A stretch of DNA of 64,000 bases from positions 186,001 to 250,000 of the forward strand of contig NZ_JACCCO010000001.1 in assembly GCF_013409935.1 (NCBI RefSeq), written 5' to 3'. Position 1 is the stretch's first letter, and every line of letters begins with the position of its first letter. Origin of the DNA: Streptosporangium sandarakinum (GTDB lineage Bacteria > Actinomycetota > Actinomycetes > Streptosporangiales > Streptosporangiaceae). Positions 23,389-32,318 of this stretch are shown here, piece by piece. The notes below the pieces were generated by a model. It saw nothing but the letters and a program-made list of their open reading frames with translations, was not told the DNA's origin and made no database searches. The translations under genes were made by a program, and so were the position numbers.

Positions 23389-25649
23389 GGCCGCGCGGGG
23401 CGCCGCGGCCCCGGGACAGGGCGCCGGCGGACAGGGTGATGGAGTTCTTCGGGTGGTTCGGCGGGGCCACCGTCATCGAGATCTTCTTCAACACCTTCCT
23501 GGACGTGGTCCCCCGGTGGGTGGCGTTCGCCGGGGGGATGGCGCTGTACGGCGTGGTGTCCGTCGCGCGGCGGCTGCGCCGGCCCAAGCCGCTCCCGTCG
23601 CCGAAGGCGCAGCCCCGGGGCCTCCCCGCGCCCGTCGAGCCGCTGTTCGGACGGGACGCGGAGATCGCCGAGGTGACCGGCCGGGCGGGGGAGCACCGGA
23701 CGGTCGTCGTGCGGGGGGTGGCCGGGATCGGAACCAGCGCCCTGGCCGTCGCCGCCGGGTGGGCCCTGGTGCCCGACCCCGAGCGCCAGCACTACGTGGA
23801 CCTGCGGGGACAGAACCGGTCCAGTCCGGAGAGCAGGCGAAGCGTGGCCGAGCGCGTGCTGCGCACGCTCGGCCGTCCGCTGGAGACGGCGACGAGCCTG
23901 GAGGCGGCGGCGCGGGAGGTGGCCGCCGCCCTCCGGGACCCCGGCCACCTGCTGCTCCTCGACAACGTCTCCCGGTGGCGGCAGGTCGGCTGGCTTCCGC
24001 GCGACGTACCGGAAAGCATGATCATCATCGCGGGCGCCCTCGACGCGGACGCGGACGACCCGCTCCCGGGGGACGTGGCGGTCGTCCGGCTCGGCCCCCT
24101 GGAACCCGCCGACGGCGTGGCGCTGCTGCGCTCGATGGTCCCGGACGCGTGGATCGAGGCCGACCCGGCGGCGACGCGGGAGCTGGCCGTCCGGTTCCTG
24201 GGCACCCCCGAGACCGCGGTCGGGATCGGCCGCTGGCTCGTCGACAACCCGATGGTCCCGATCGCGACACTGGTGACCGACCTGGCGGGGCAGGGAGCCC
24301 ACGACCTCGCCCTCCAGCGAGTGCTCGGCATGCGGGTGGCGCGGATGAACGCGGCGGCGCGGCGGTTGCTGGCGCTGCTGGCGCACGCGCCGGTCGCCGA
24401 GCTCGGCATCGACGAGATCGTCGCGCTCACCGGCCGGCCGGAACGCGACGCCGCCCAGGCCATGGAGGAGCTGTGCCGGCACGGCCTGGTGGACAAGGTG
24501 CGGGAGTCGCGGTACCGGGTGACGGACGCCGCCCGCCCCGCCGTACGGGCGCCGGAGGGCCGGGAGCGGGCGGCGTGGCAGGACCTGGCCGAACACCTCG
24601 CCGACCGGGCCGACTCCTTCGTCGAACGGCTTCCCGCGAAGGACGCCCGCGACTGGTTCGCCCTGGAGGACAGAACGCTGCTGCAGATGCTGGGAGAGTA
24701 CCGGCCCAACCGGGGCAAGGGCGGTCCCCTGTGGCGGATCGCCGACGCCCTGGAGGCGTGGTTCGCCTTCGAGCAGCGCACCGAGGAGCGGCGGGAGACC
24801 GCCCTGGCCCTGGCGAAGGCGGCATCGGACCTGGGGAACCAGGCGGTCCAGGCGACCGCCGAGCTGCGGCTGTGCCTGATCGCCCTGATGCTCGGTGACC
24901 CCGGCGCCGCCGAGCGGCATCTCGGCCGGGCCGAACGGCTGCTGAGGGACCCGGATTCCTGGCCCGCCCAGCTGCACCTGGCGCGCGCGGTGACGCTGCT
25001 GGCCAGGGGCGACGAGTACACCGCGGTGGAGTCGTCACTGGTGCGGTACGGCCAGGCCCTGCCCGGCGGGGACGTCACCGGCCGGGCGGTCCTGCGGCTC
25101 GACATGGCCGTCCTGCACGTGCGCTGGGGACAGGTCTGCGACTCCCAGGGGCGGAGGAAGGAGGCGCGGCACCTGTACGAGGGGGCGGAGGAGCTGCTCA
25201 TGCGGGCCCTCGGCGGCCCCGCGTCCGCGGGTGACACGCACGTCGAGGCGCACGTCGAGGCGCACGTCCGGGAGGTCCTCGCGCTCGTCCACCGGTACCA
25301 GGGTCAGGAGGACGAGGCACTGGAGGGCTGGGCGAGGGCCGCCGAGCTGTACGAACGGTCCGGCGACGGGTCCGGCCGGCTCCGCTGCCAGGTGCACCGG
25401 GCGGCGGCGCTCCCCGGGAAACGGCATGAGGAGGCCGCCGGGCTGCTGCGTTCGGCGCTGCGGCGGCTGCCGCCGACCGGGGTCACCACCGCGCTGGCGA
25501 ACCTGCACCTCGCCCGGCTCGACCCCGCGGGAGCGCCCGAGCGGCGCGGGGCGGGGCTGGCGGCGCTGGCGCCGTGGGACGGGATCTCCGAGCCGCTCCA
25601 GGTGGCCGAGATCCGTCGGCGGCTGGAGCGCCTGCCGTCCTCTCCCTGA
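23385..25649 (+). CDS. Membrane-anchored NB-ARC (STAND)-TPR protein with altered P-loop
   Basis: A 754-residue protein. After 17 basic residues come one or two membrane segments (about 20-60, IEIFFNTFLDVV and WVAFAGGMALYGVVSVA). The NB-ARC domain starts at PLFGRDAEIAEVTG; the P-loop reads GVAGIGTSALA, with Thr where Lys is expected, while Walker B LLLLDNV is intact. A winged-helix-like part (LALLAHAPVAELGIDEIVALTGRP) and then many helical TPR-type repeats (about residues 410-754, such as GDPGAAERHLGRAERLL) follow. The start is the ATGA overlap with the permease stop. No effector domain is visible, so it may act as a scaffold or sensor. Confidence 0.82.
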   Translation: MRPRGAPRPRDRAPADRVMEFFGWFGGATVIEIFFNTFLDVVPRWVAFAGGMALYGVVSVARRLRRPKPLPSPKAQPRGLPAPVEPLFGRDAEIAEVTGRAGEHRTVVVRGVAGIGTSALAVAAGWALVPDPERQHYVDLRGQNRSSPESRRSVAERVLRTLGRPLETATSLEAAAREVAAALRDPGHLLLLDNVSRWRQVGWLPRDVPESMIIIAGALDADADDPLPGDVAVVRLGPLEPADGVALLRSMVPDAWIEADPAATRELAVRFLGTPETAVGIGRWLVDNPMVPIATLVTDLAGQGAHDLALQRVLGMRVARMNAAARRLLALLAHAPVAELGIDEIVALTGRPERDAAQAMEELCRHGLVDKVRESRYRVTDAARPAVRAPEGRERAAWQDLAEHLADRADSFVERLPAKDARDWFALEDRTLLQMLGEYRPNRGKGGPLWRIADALEAWFAFEQRTEERRETALALAKAASDLGNQAVQATAELRLCLIALMLGDPGAAERHLGRAERLLRDPDSWPAQLHLARAVTLLARGDEYTAVESSLVRYGQALPGGDVTGRAVLRLDMAVLHVRWGQVCDSQGRRKEARHLYEGAEELLMRALGGPASAGDTHVEAHVEAHVREVLALVHRYQGQEDEALEGWARAAELYERSGDGSGRLRCQVHRAAALPGKRHEEAAGLLRSALRRLPPTGVTTALANLHLARLDPAGAPERRGAGLAALAPWDGISEPLQVAEIRRRLERLPSSP

Positions 25650-25861
25650 GAGGCGGCGTCCCGGGGAGGGGCCGCCGGTGCGGGGAGGGGCCCCCGGTGC
25701 GGGGGTCCGCGAAGCCCGGCGAGGACGGAGGCGACGGCGCCGGGCGGGGCCGTTTCCGGCCACCCGTGAAACATTCCGGCCTGGCGTGGCAAGTAGGGGT
25801 GACCGACCGGACGGGTCCGCCTCCGGACCCGCCGTACCCCGACCAGCCGAGGAGAACGACG

Positions 25862-25969
25862 ATGGACACGCTGAAGGCCGTAGGGCGGGCCGTCGCACCG
25901 GCGGCCCCGGAGAGACCCGCCGGAGCGCGGCGGCCCGGGACGCGCCCTCGACGGCGTGTCAAGGGTTGA
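25862..25969 (+). CDS. Possible 35-residue peptide
   Basis: An ATG with an excellent RBS (gaggagaacgacg) opens a 35-codon frame, MDTLKAVGRAVAPAAPERPA, ending in a very basic RRPGTRPRRRVKG. It lies 39 bp before the truncated MBOAT gene in the same direction. It may be a small leader or a remnant; I cannot say more. Between 25650 and 25861 there is no gene, only two tandem 19-bp GC-rich units (25663-25700). Confidence 0.3.
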   Translation: MDTLKAVGRAVAPAAPERPAGARRPGTRPRRRVKG

Positions 25970-26008
25970 CGGGCATCGCGACGAGAACCGGAAACCGTCT
26001 GGACGCCG

Positions 26009-26244
26009 ATGTCGTTCGCCTCCCCCCTGTTCCTGTGGTTCTTCATGCCGGCCACGCTGCTGGCCTACCTGCTGTTCCCGCCGCGCCACCGCAACGCGGT
26101 CGTCGCCGTGGCCAGCCTGATCTTCTACGCCTGGGGCGCCGGAACGCACACCCCGCTGCTGCTGTCGGCCATCGCCGTCAACTACGGGGCCGGACTCGCG
26201 CTCGGCGGGGCGCGGCTGCGGGGTCGGCCCCGGGCCCGCCGCGG
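26009..26244 (+). pseudogene. MBOAT (AlgI-type) acyltransferase, N-terminal remnant
   Basis: The frame MSFASPLFLWFFMPATLLAYLLFPPRHRNAVVAVASLIFYAWGAGTHTPLLLS (given here in outline) is the characteristic N-terminus of AlgI-family membrane O-acyltransferases, including the P-R-RN and SLIFYAWG blocks. About 75 residues in, at AGLALGGARLRGRP, similarity ends where the 3' end of the convergent penicillin-binding protein gene begins. Full-length relatives are about 450-480 residues, so more than four fifths, including the catalytic His, is missing. The cut lies within about 20 bp of 26240. Confidence 0.75.
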
Positions 26245-27858
26245 TCAGAGCGCCCTGAGGAACCGGGCGGCGATGGGTGCGGCCACCGCGCCGCCGCCAC
26301 CGCCGTGCCGGACGAACACCGCGAAGGCCACCGAGTCGCGGTAGCCGACGAACCAGGCGTGCGACGCCCCGTCGCCCACCTCGGCGGTGCCCGTCTTGCC
26401 GGCGGTGCCGGGGGGCAGGCCGGCCCGCGCGGCGGTGCCCTCGGTGACCACGGCCGCCATCATCGCGCGCAGCGCGGTGGCCACGCCGTCGTCGAGCGGG
26501 ACGGCGGCCGGCAGGTCGGGGTCCGGCCGGTCCGTCATGACGGCGGGCCGCCACACGCCGCTCGCCGCGGCGGCGGCGACCTCCGCCATGCACAGCGGGC
26601 TGGCCAGCACCGAGTTCTGGCCGATGGCGTCGGTGGTGAGCTCGTCCTGGGTCTCGCCCCGGCCGATCCGGCACGTGCTCAGGCCGGGCTTGACCCGGAA
26701 GCCGAACCGGTCGGCGGCCTCGGCGGCCAGCCGTCCGCCGCCCAGCCGCTCGTAGGTCTGCTGGGCGAACGTCGTGTTGCACGAGAACGCGAAGGCCGCG
26801 GTGAGGGTCACCGTGCCGTGGTCGGCGCCGCCGTCGTTGCTGAAGCCCTTGCCGTTGGGGACGGTGTAGGCCGCCGGGCACGGCAGCGGCGTGTCCGGGG
26901 TGAGGCCGGCGCGCAGCAGCGCGGCGGCGGTGACGATCTTGAAGGTCGAGCCGGGCGGGTAGAGGCCGGTGAACGCGGCCTGGCCTTCGTCCAGGGTGTC
27001 GGCCACCGCGAGCACCTGGCGGCTCCGGACGTCGAGGGCCACGATCGCGGCGGGCCCGCCGACGCCGTCCAGGGCGCGGGCCGCGGCGGCCTGCACCGGC
27101 CGGGAGATCGTGCTGCGCCTGCCGTCCAGCGGGGGCACCGGGGCGGCCAGCAGCTCGCGGCCCGAGGGCCGCTCCACCAGGGCGGGCACCGTCACCGTGC
27201 CCTCCAGCCCGGAGACGTAGCGGTCGGCCCTGCTGTGCCTGGGGAACGGCTCGCCCTCCCGGGTGAGGGTGGCGGGCCGGCGGAACGTGGTCTCGGTGCG
27301 CTGGACGGAGCCGCCGTCCCTGAGCGACGGGTGCATCGTCTCGGGGGTCCACAGCACTTTCCAGGTGTCGTCCCGCCGCGCCAGGTGAAGCACCGAGGCG
27401 AACTCCCAGGGGTCGTCGAAGCCCTCCATCCGCCGGACCCCGTGGAAGGCGAACTCGGCCGCCGCCGCGTCCTCGCGCAACGTCTCACCGAGGGTGAGGG
27501 ACAGCGAGGAGACCCGCAGGTCGCGGTCGAAGTCCAGGTGCCGCCCGGCGAAGTCGGCCGGCGGGTCGGCGACCAGGGCCGCCATCGCGGTCAGGTTCCC
27601 GGCCTGCCACGCCTCGACGTACCGCGCGGCCGCCGCCTCGGGGGTCGCCGGGGCCGGGGTGGGAGTGGGGGACACGAGTGGCCCGGTGGGCGCCTGGCCG
27701 GGCGGCTCCTCGTCGGTGAGGGTGATCTCCCTCGTCGGGCCCGGCGTCCGCCCCGGGGAGGCTCGCCCGGCGTCCGGCGCGGTCAGCAGGCCGTACACGC
27801 TGACGACGACGATCGTCACCGCCGTGCCGATCAGTGCCAGGAGCCGTTTCCTGCGCAT
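26245..27858 (-). CDS. Class B penicillin-binding protein (transpeptidase, PBP2A-like)
   Basis: A 537-residue protein. The N-terminal membrane anchor (about residues 6-26) is followed by a Pro/Thr-rich spacer and an NTF2-like MecA_N-type domain (PEAAAARYVEAWQAGNL onward, residues 72-190). The transpeptidase domain has all three motifs: STFK in YPPGSTFKIVTA (SxxK), SCN in FAFSCNTTFAQQ (SxN) and KTG in AGKTGTAEVG. It crosslinks peptidoglycan and, from the MecA-like architecture, could have low beta-lactam affinity, which is inference. Two dyads lie just upstream. trpF precedes it in the same direction. Confidence 0.93.
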   Translation of the reverse strand: MRRKRLLALIGTAVTIVVVSVYGLLTAPDAGRASPGRTPGPTREITLTDEEPPGQAPTGPLVSPTPTPAPATPEAAAARYVEAWQAGNLTAMAALVADPPADFAGRHLDFDRDLRVSSLSLTLGETLREDAAAAEFAFHGVRRMEGFDDPWEFASVLHLARRDDTWKVLWTPETMHPSLRDGGSVQRTETTFRRPATLTREGEPFPRHSRADRYVSGLEGTVTVPALVERPSGRELLAAPVPPLDGRRSTISRPVQAAAARALDGVGGPAAIVALDVRSRQVLAVADTLDEGQAAFTGLYPPGSTFKIVTAAALLRAGLTPDTPLPCPAAYTVPNGKGFSNDGGADHGTVTLTAAFAFSCNTTFAQQTYERLGGGRLAAEAADRFGFRVKPGLSTCRIGRGETQDELTTDAIGQNSVLASPLCMAEVAAAAASGVWRPAVMTDRPDPDLPAAVPLDDGVATALRAMMAAVVTEGTAARAGLPPGTAGKTGTAEVGDGASHAWFVGYRDSVAFAVFVRHGGGGGAVAAPIAARFLRAL

Positions 27859-27862
27859 GCCT

Positions 27863-27901
27863 CACCCCCTGGGGTTTCCAGGGGTGTATATCACCGGTGA
27901 T
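27863..27901 (-). promoter_or_regulatory. Operator-like dyads upstream of the penicillin-binding protein gene
   Basis: Within 45 bp of the start codon there is an imperfect inverted repeat caccccctgg...ccaggggtg (27863-27886) and a perfect 12-bp palindrome ATCACCGGTGAT (27890-27901). Their position between the gene and trpF suggests a repressor site; no candidate regulator is adjacent. Confidence 0.4.
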
Positions 27902-27976
27902 CTCCCTGGGTCACCCGAACGCGCATGAAACGGGCGTTCACCCCTCGATCCGGCCCGGCGCCCGGCCGGGGCGGGA

Positions 27977-28579
27977 TCAGCGCGCGGGGGCGGCCGCGCG
28001 GGCGGCGGCGACGAACTCGCGGATGAGCCCGGCGTCCTTCACCCCCGGCGCGGTCTCCACCCCGCTCGACACGTCCACCCCCCACGGCCGGGCGGCGTCG
28101 ACCGCCTCGGCCACGTTCGCCGGGTCCAGGCCGCCGGCCAGCATCCACTGTCCGGTGGTCCGCCCGCGCACCGCGGCCCAGTCCCACGGTTCCCCGGAGC
28201 CGGGCCTGGGGGCGTCCACGATGAGCAGGTCCTCGCCGAAGGCGCCGCAGCGCGGGTCGGCGCTCGCCGACCCGGCGCGGACCAGGGTGAGCCCGAGGTC
28301 CCGCAGCGCGGCGAAGTCCTCGCGCGGATGGTCGCCGTGCAGCTGTACGGCGCGCACCCCCGCCTCCAGCGCGGCGGCCCGCATCTCGTCCGGGGTCTCC
28401 CCGGCGAAGACCGCCACGGTCAGCACGTGCGGCGGCACCGCCGCGGCCAGCTCCCGCGCCAGGGCGGGGGTGATCCGCCGGGGGCTCCGGGTGAGGACGA
28501 AGCCGACCGCGTCCGCGCCCGCCTCGACGGCGGCCGTCACATGCCCGGGCTCACGCAGCCCGCAGATCTTCACGTACAC
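27977..28579 (-). CDS. trpF: Phosphoribosylanthranilate isomerase
   Basis: A 200-residue TIM-barrel enzyme of tryptophan synthesis that rearranges N-(5'-phosphoribosyl)anthranilate. Conserved blocks are VKICGLREPGH with the catalytic Cys, GADAVGFVLTRSPRRIT, VQLHGDHP, the phosphate loop LAGGLDPANV and the catalytic Asp in GVDVSSGVE. GTG codons at 28588 and 28579 are both possible starts; I give the one that begins VYVKICGL. It stands alone, away from other trp genes. Confidence 0.93.
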   Translation of the reverse strand: MYVKICGLREPGHVTAAVEAGADAVGFVLTRSPRRITPALARELAAAVPPHVLTVAVFAGETPDEMRAAALEAGVRAVQLHGDHPREDFAALRDLGLTLVRAGSASADPRCGAFGEDLLIVDAPRPGSGEPWDWAAVRGRTTGQWMLAGGLDPANVAEAVDAARPWGVDVSSGVETAPGVKDAGLIREFVAAARAAAPAR

Positions 28580-28870
28580 CCTCGGCACCCTAGTACAGCG
28601 ACGACGCCCGGCGGCGAGGGGCGGACGCCGGACCCGACCGCGGCGCGCGGCCTCCCGGAGACCCCGCCCCGCGGTGAGGGACGGACTCCGGACCCGACCG
28701 CGGCGCACGGCCCCCCGGGCCGTGAGACCGGATCCGGTGTCCGGTTCGCGAGGTGCGGGCCGATCGGCCGGGGACGGCGAGGATGAACGTCCCTCGCCCC
28801 GGGGACCTTCGTCGCTGCCCCCGGCCCGCCCCGGGGCGGCACGATTGAGCCGGACACGAGGAGGTCAGCG

Positions 28871-29539
28871 ATGACGATGCAGGTGAAGGACATCATGGGC
28901 AAGGTGGCCATCGCCGTCCGGCAGGACGCGCCGTTCGCCGAACTGGTCGCCACCATGCAGCGGTTCAAGGTCGGCGCGGTGACGGTGATCGACGCCGACC
29001 GGCGGCCGGTGGGCGTGGTGTCGGACGATGACCTCCTGCTCAAGGAGACGACCGGCAACCGGTACGGCGCGGCCCTGTTCGAGGGCCGCGAGCAGCGCCG
29101 GGAGCGGCGCAAGGCCGCGGGCACCGTCGCGGGCGCGATCATGACCAGCCCGGCGATCACCGTCACGATCGGCACGCCGGTGCGGGACGCGGCCCGGCTG
29201 ATGCACACCGCCAGGATCAAGCAGCTCCCGGTGATCGACCCGGTGACCGGCAGGATGGTGGGGACCGTCCACCAGCGCGACCTGCTGAAGGTCTTCCTGC
29301 GACCGTCGCAGGACGTCCGGCTGGAGGTCGAGGACGTTCTGGCCGGGCTCGGCGTGCCGGTCGAGGACGTCACCGTGGAGGTCGAGGCGGGCGTGGTCAC
29401 GCTGACCGGCCAGGTCCCCCGCAGCTCGCAGGTCACCGCGGCCTCCGCCGCCATCCACGAGGTGGACGGGGTGGTGGACGTCAGGGGCGACCTGACCTAC
29501 CAGACGGACGACCTGCTGCTCGTCCCGCCGATGTACTAG
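28871..29539 (+). CDS. CBS-pair plus BON domain protein
   Basis: A 222-residue cytosolic protein. Two CBS motifs (residues 1-60 MQVKDIMGKVAIAV ... PVGVVSDDDLL and 85-140 AIMTSPAITVTIGTPVRDAA ... GTVHQRDLL) form a Bateman module that normally binds adenosyl ligands. A BON domain follows (about 150-215, VTVEVEAGVVTLTGQVPRSSQ). CBS-BON fusions are common in actinobacteria and are thought to respond to energy state; their partners are unknown. A gaggaggt RBS lies 6 bp upstream. The gene is monocistronic here. Confidence 0.93.
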   Translation: MTMQVKDIMGKVAIAVRQDAPFAELVATMQRFKVGAVTVIDADRRPVGVVSDDDLLLKETTGNRYGAALFEGREQRRERRKAAGTVAGAIMTSPAITVTIGTPVRDAARLMHTARIKQLPVIDPVTGRMVGTVHQRDLLKVFLRPSQDVRLEVEDVLAGLGVPVEDVTVEVEAGVVTLTGQVPRSSQVTAASAAIHEVDGVVDVRGDLTYQTDDLLLVPPMY

Positions 29540-29641
29540 AAGCCGATGCCGGCCGGAACCGGCCCCCAGGCCGTACGCCTGGCCGCCGAGCGGGATCGGC
29601 CTGTTCAGGCCGGGCTTCCCACGACGTTCCGGCCGGACCGC

Positions 29642-30442
29642 CTACCGGGACTCCTCGCGCTCCTTCGGGTCGCGCACACTGGACAGGAAGGCCCTGGTCC
29701 GCTGGTGGCCCGGGTTGGCCAGGAGTTCGCGGGGCCGGCCCCGTTCGACGACCACGCCGTCGGCGAAGAAGGTCAGCCAGTCGCCGACCTCCCTGGCGAA
29801 GGCGATCTCGTGGGTGACCACGACCATCGTCATCCCCTCGACGGCCAGGCCCTTCATGACCTCCAGCACCTCGTCGACCAGCTCCGGGTCCAGGGCGGAG
29901 GTGGGTTCGTCGAACAGCATCAGCGCCGGGTTCATCGCCAGCGCCCTGGCGATGGCCACCCGCTGCTGCTGGCCGCCGGAGAGCTGGTGGGGCCGCTTGT
30001 GCGCGTGGTCGGCCAGGCCCACCCGGTCCAGGTGCTCCATGGCCAGCGTCCGCGCCCGGTCCGCGGGGGTGCCCAGGACGTGGACGGGGCCGCAGGCGAC
30101 GTTCTCCAGTGCGCTGTGGTGGGCGAACAGGTTGAAGCGCTGGAACACCATGCCGATGTTCCTGCGGAAGGCGGCGAACTCCTTGGGCGTCCAGGGGTGG
30201 TACCTGCCGCCGCGCAGGGTGTGGCCGACCTCCTCGCCGAGCACCCGCAGGCTGCCGCCGAGCACCGGCTCCAGGCCGTTGAGGCACCGCAGGAACGTGG
30301 ACTTGCCCGAGCCCGACGGGCCGATGATGCAGCTCACCTCGCCGGAGGCGACGGTGAAGTCGACGCCGTTGAGCACCTGCACGTCGCCGTAGCTCATCCG
30401 GACGCCCGAGGCCTGCACGATCTGCTCGTCCGCCGCGTTCAT
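29642..30442 (-). CDS. Polar amino-acid ABC importer, ATPase subunit
   Basis: A 266-residue ABC ATPase with an intact set of motifs: Walker [11 protein letters not shown]-loop VFQRFNLF, signature [15 protein letters not shown], Walker [15 protein letters not shown] and the H-loop VVTHE. It belongs to the GlnQ/HisP-type family. The ATG overlaps the permease stop codon (ATGA), making it the third gene of the SBP-permease-ATPase operon. Residues 62-85 ([20 protein letters not shown]) are a longer insertion than in GlnQ and occur in the TcyN/histidine-type subgroup. Confidence 0.95.
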   Translation of the reverse strand: MNAADEQIVQASGVRMSYGDVQVLNGVDFTVASGEVSCIIGPSGSGKSTFLRCLNGLEPVLGGSLRVLGEEVGHTLRGGRYHPWTPKEFAAFRRNIGMVFQRFNLFAHHSALENVACGPVHVLGTPADRARTLAMEHLDRVGLADHAHKRPHQLSGGQQQRVAIARALAMNPALMLFDEPTSALDPELVDEVLEVMKGLAVEGMTMVVVTHEIAFAREVGDWLTFFADGVVVERGRPRELLANPGHQRTRAFLSSVRDPKEREESR

Positions 30443-31353
30443 GCGGCCGCCTTCGGCAGGATCCTGGCGGCCAGGCCGCCGCCGCGCACCAGCCGTACGG
30501 CCTCGGAGCCGAAGCGGCGCTCCAGCCTGCCCTGCAGGAAGGTCGCCACGGCGGTCATGAGCATGTACCAGAGGCTCGCCACGATCAGCAGCTCCATGAT
30601 CAGGTTGTTCGCCTTGTAGATCTGGCTGGCGTTGGTCATCAGGTCGTGCCCGGCGACCACGTAGACCAGCGAGGTGGTCTTCAGCATGGAGATGAACTCG
30701 TTGCCGGTGGGCGGGATGATGATGCGCAGCGCCTGCGGCAGCACGATGACCCGCATCCGCTTGGCCGGCGTCATGCCCAGTGCGTACGCCGCCTCGGTCT
30801 GGCCCTGGTCGACGGCCTGGATCCCGGCGCGCACGGTCTCGGCGAAGTAGGCGGCGAGGTTCAGCCCCAGCCCCAGCATGGCCGAGGTGAAGCCGGTCAT
30901 CACCTGGTTGGTGTCCCACTTGACGCCGATCATGGTGAACGGGATCTTGAGCACCAGCTCGGGGAACAGGAACGCCAGGTTGTACCAGAAGATGAGCTGC
31001 ACGAGCACCGGCGTGCCGCGGAAGAACCAGATGTAGAACGAGGCCAGTCCGCTCAGCACCGGGTTGTGCGCCAGCCGCATGATCGCGACCAGCACGCCCA
31101 GGACCAGTCCGAGGGCCGTGGCCAGGACCGAGATCTCGATGGTGACCCAGACCCCGCTCAGGATCCGCTCGTGGAACAGGTACTCGGCGACCTTGCCCCA
31201 TTCCAGGTTCGGGTTGGCCACCATGAGGTAGGCCAGCCGGGCCGCGACCGCCAGCGCGACCACCGCGGCCAGCCAGCGGCCCCAGTGCCAGGTCCGCGCG
31301 ACGGGGATCGGCCTGCCCGACGCGTCGGTGATCGGTTCGGTCCGCATGGTCAC
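30439..31353 (-). CDS. Polar amino-acid ABC importer, permease subunit
   Basis: A 304-residue permease of the HisMQ family with about six membrane segments: an extra N-terminal segment (27-45) and the core beginning [22 protein letters not shown]. It has the family signature [18 protein letters not shown] and the EAA loop [20 protein letters not shown] ending VIVLPQALR. The GTG start overlaps the binding-protein stop as GTGA. It most likely forms a homodimer since only one permease gene is present. Confidence 0.95.
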   Translation of the reverse strand: MTMRTEPITDASGRPIPVARTWHWGRWLAAVVALAVAARLAYLMVANPNLEWGKVAEYLFHERILSGVWVTIEISVLATALGLVLGVLVAIMRLAHNPVLSGLASFYIWFFRGTPVLVQLIFWYNLAFLFPELVLKIPFTMIGVKWDTNQVMTGFTSAMLGLGLNLAAYFAETVRAGIQAVDQGQTEAAYALGMTPAKRMRVIVLPQALRIIIPPTGNEFISMLKTTSLVYVVAGHDLMTNASQIYKANNLIMELLIVASLWYMLMTAVATFLQGRLERRFGSEAVRLVRGGGLAARILPKAAA

Positions 31354-32306
31354 TTACCGCCGTTGACCACGGCGGACTGGACGGCCAGCTTGTCGAGGTT
31401 CCACGCCGCGAGCAGCTTGCCGTACTCCCCGCTCTGGATGAGCGAGTCCAGCGCGCCCTTGACGGACTCGATGAGCTCCTTGTTGTCCGGCTTCATCCCG
31501 ATGCCCCACGGGCTCTCGGTGCCTTCGAGGGTGATCGCCTCCATGGCGAGCTTGGGGTCCGCGGCCTTGTAGGCGGCCACCACGTAGTCGGTGATGAGGG
31601 CCTGCGCGCGGCCGTTGCCCACCTGGAGCATGGCCTCCGTGTCGCCGGGGAACTTCAGGATGTCCACCGCGGCCTTGCCGTCCTTCTTGCAGTCGGCGTC
31701 GTACTTCTCGGCCAGCTCCATCGAGGAGCCGTTGTCGACGACGGAGACCGTCTTGCCGCACAGGTCCTTCGGCCCGTTGACGCCGGCCGGGTTGCCGGCC
31801 TTGACCAGCAGTCCCGAGCCCGCCTGCACGTAGTCGACGAAGGTGACCTGGCCCTGCCGCTCGGGGTTGTCGGTCATAGAGGAGATGACGAAGTCGTAGC
31901 GGCCGGTGAGCACACCGGGGATCTGCGAGTTGAACTCCTCGTCGGTGATGGTCACCTTGACGCCGAGCTTCCTGGCGATGGCCCTGGACAGGGCGGGGTC
32001 GAACCCGATCGGGGTCTTGCCGTCGCTGGCGAACAGCTCCATCGGCGGGTAGCCGATGGAGGAGACGACCTTCAGGCCGTCGGACTTCAGTTTCGCCGGC
32101 GCCTTGGCGGCGAGGTCCTTGTCGGGGGTGATGGCGTTGATGACGTCGGCCGCCTTCTCCTCGGCGGGGGCCTGGTCGAGGACGACGTCCGGCGCGGCGG
32201 CCGGCGCCGTGGCGGACGCGCCGTCGTCGAGGGACTGGGCGCCGCAGGCCGCGGTGGCGGCCAGCAGCGCGCCGGCGGCGAGCGTGGTGAGGATCCGGGT
32301 CTTCAA
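31350..32306 (-). CDS. Amino-acid ABC importer, substrate-binding lipoprotein
   Basis: A 318-residue family 3 solute-binding protein. The signal peptide ends at the lipobox ATAAC. The mature domain has the typical [34 protein letters not shown] start and the [21 protein letters not shown] block that contacts the ligand's alpha-amino and carboxyl groups (both in outline). The specificity residues cannot be read with certainty. It is the first gene of its operon and is separated by only 12 bp from the end of the amidohydrolase gene upstream, so it may be read from the same promoter at about 33.9 kb. Confidence 0.94.
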   Translation of the reverse strand: MKTRILTTLAAGALLAATAACGAQSLDDGASATAPAAAPDVVLDQAPAEEKAADVINAITPDKDLAAKAPAKLKSDGLKVVSSIGYPPMELFASDGKTPIGFDPALSRAIARKLGVKVTITDEEFNSQIPGVLTGRYDFVISSMTDNPERQGQVTFVDYVQAGSGLLVKAGNPAGVNGPKDLCGKTVSVVDNGSSMELAEKYDADCKKDGKAAVDILKFPGDTEAMLQVGNGRAQALITDYVVAAYKAADPKLAMEAITLEGTESPWGIGMKPDNKELIESVKGALDSLIQSGEYGKLLAAWNLDKLAVQSAVVNGGK

Positions 32307-32318
32307 GGGGGTGCTCCT

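Noticed and set aside
19663-25649. Calling the operon an ordinary sugar ABC importer
   Set aside because: The ATPase lacks Walker A, Q-loop, signature and Walker B residues and one EAA loop is lost, so ATP-driven import by these proteins alone is not supported.
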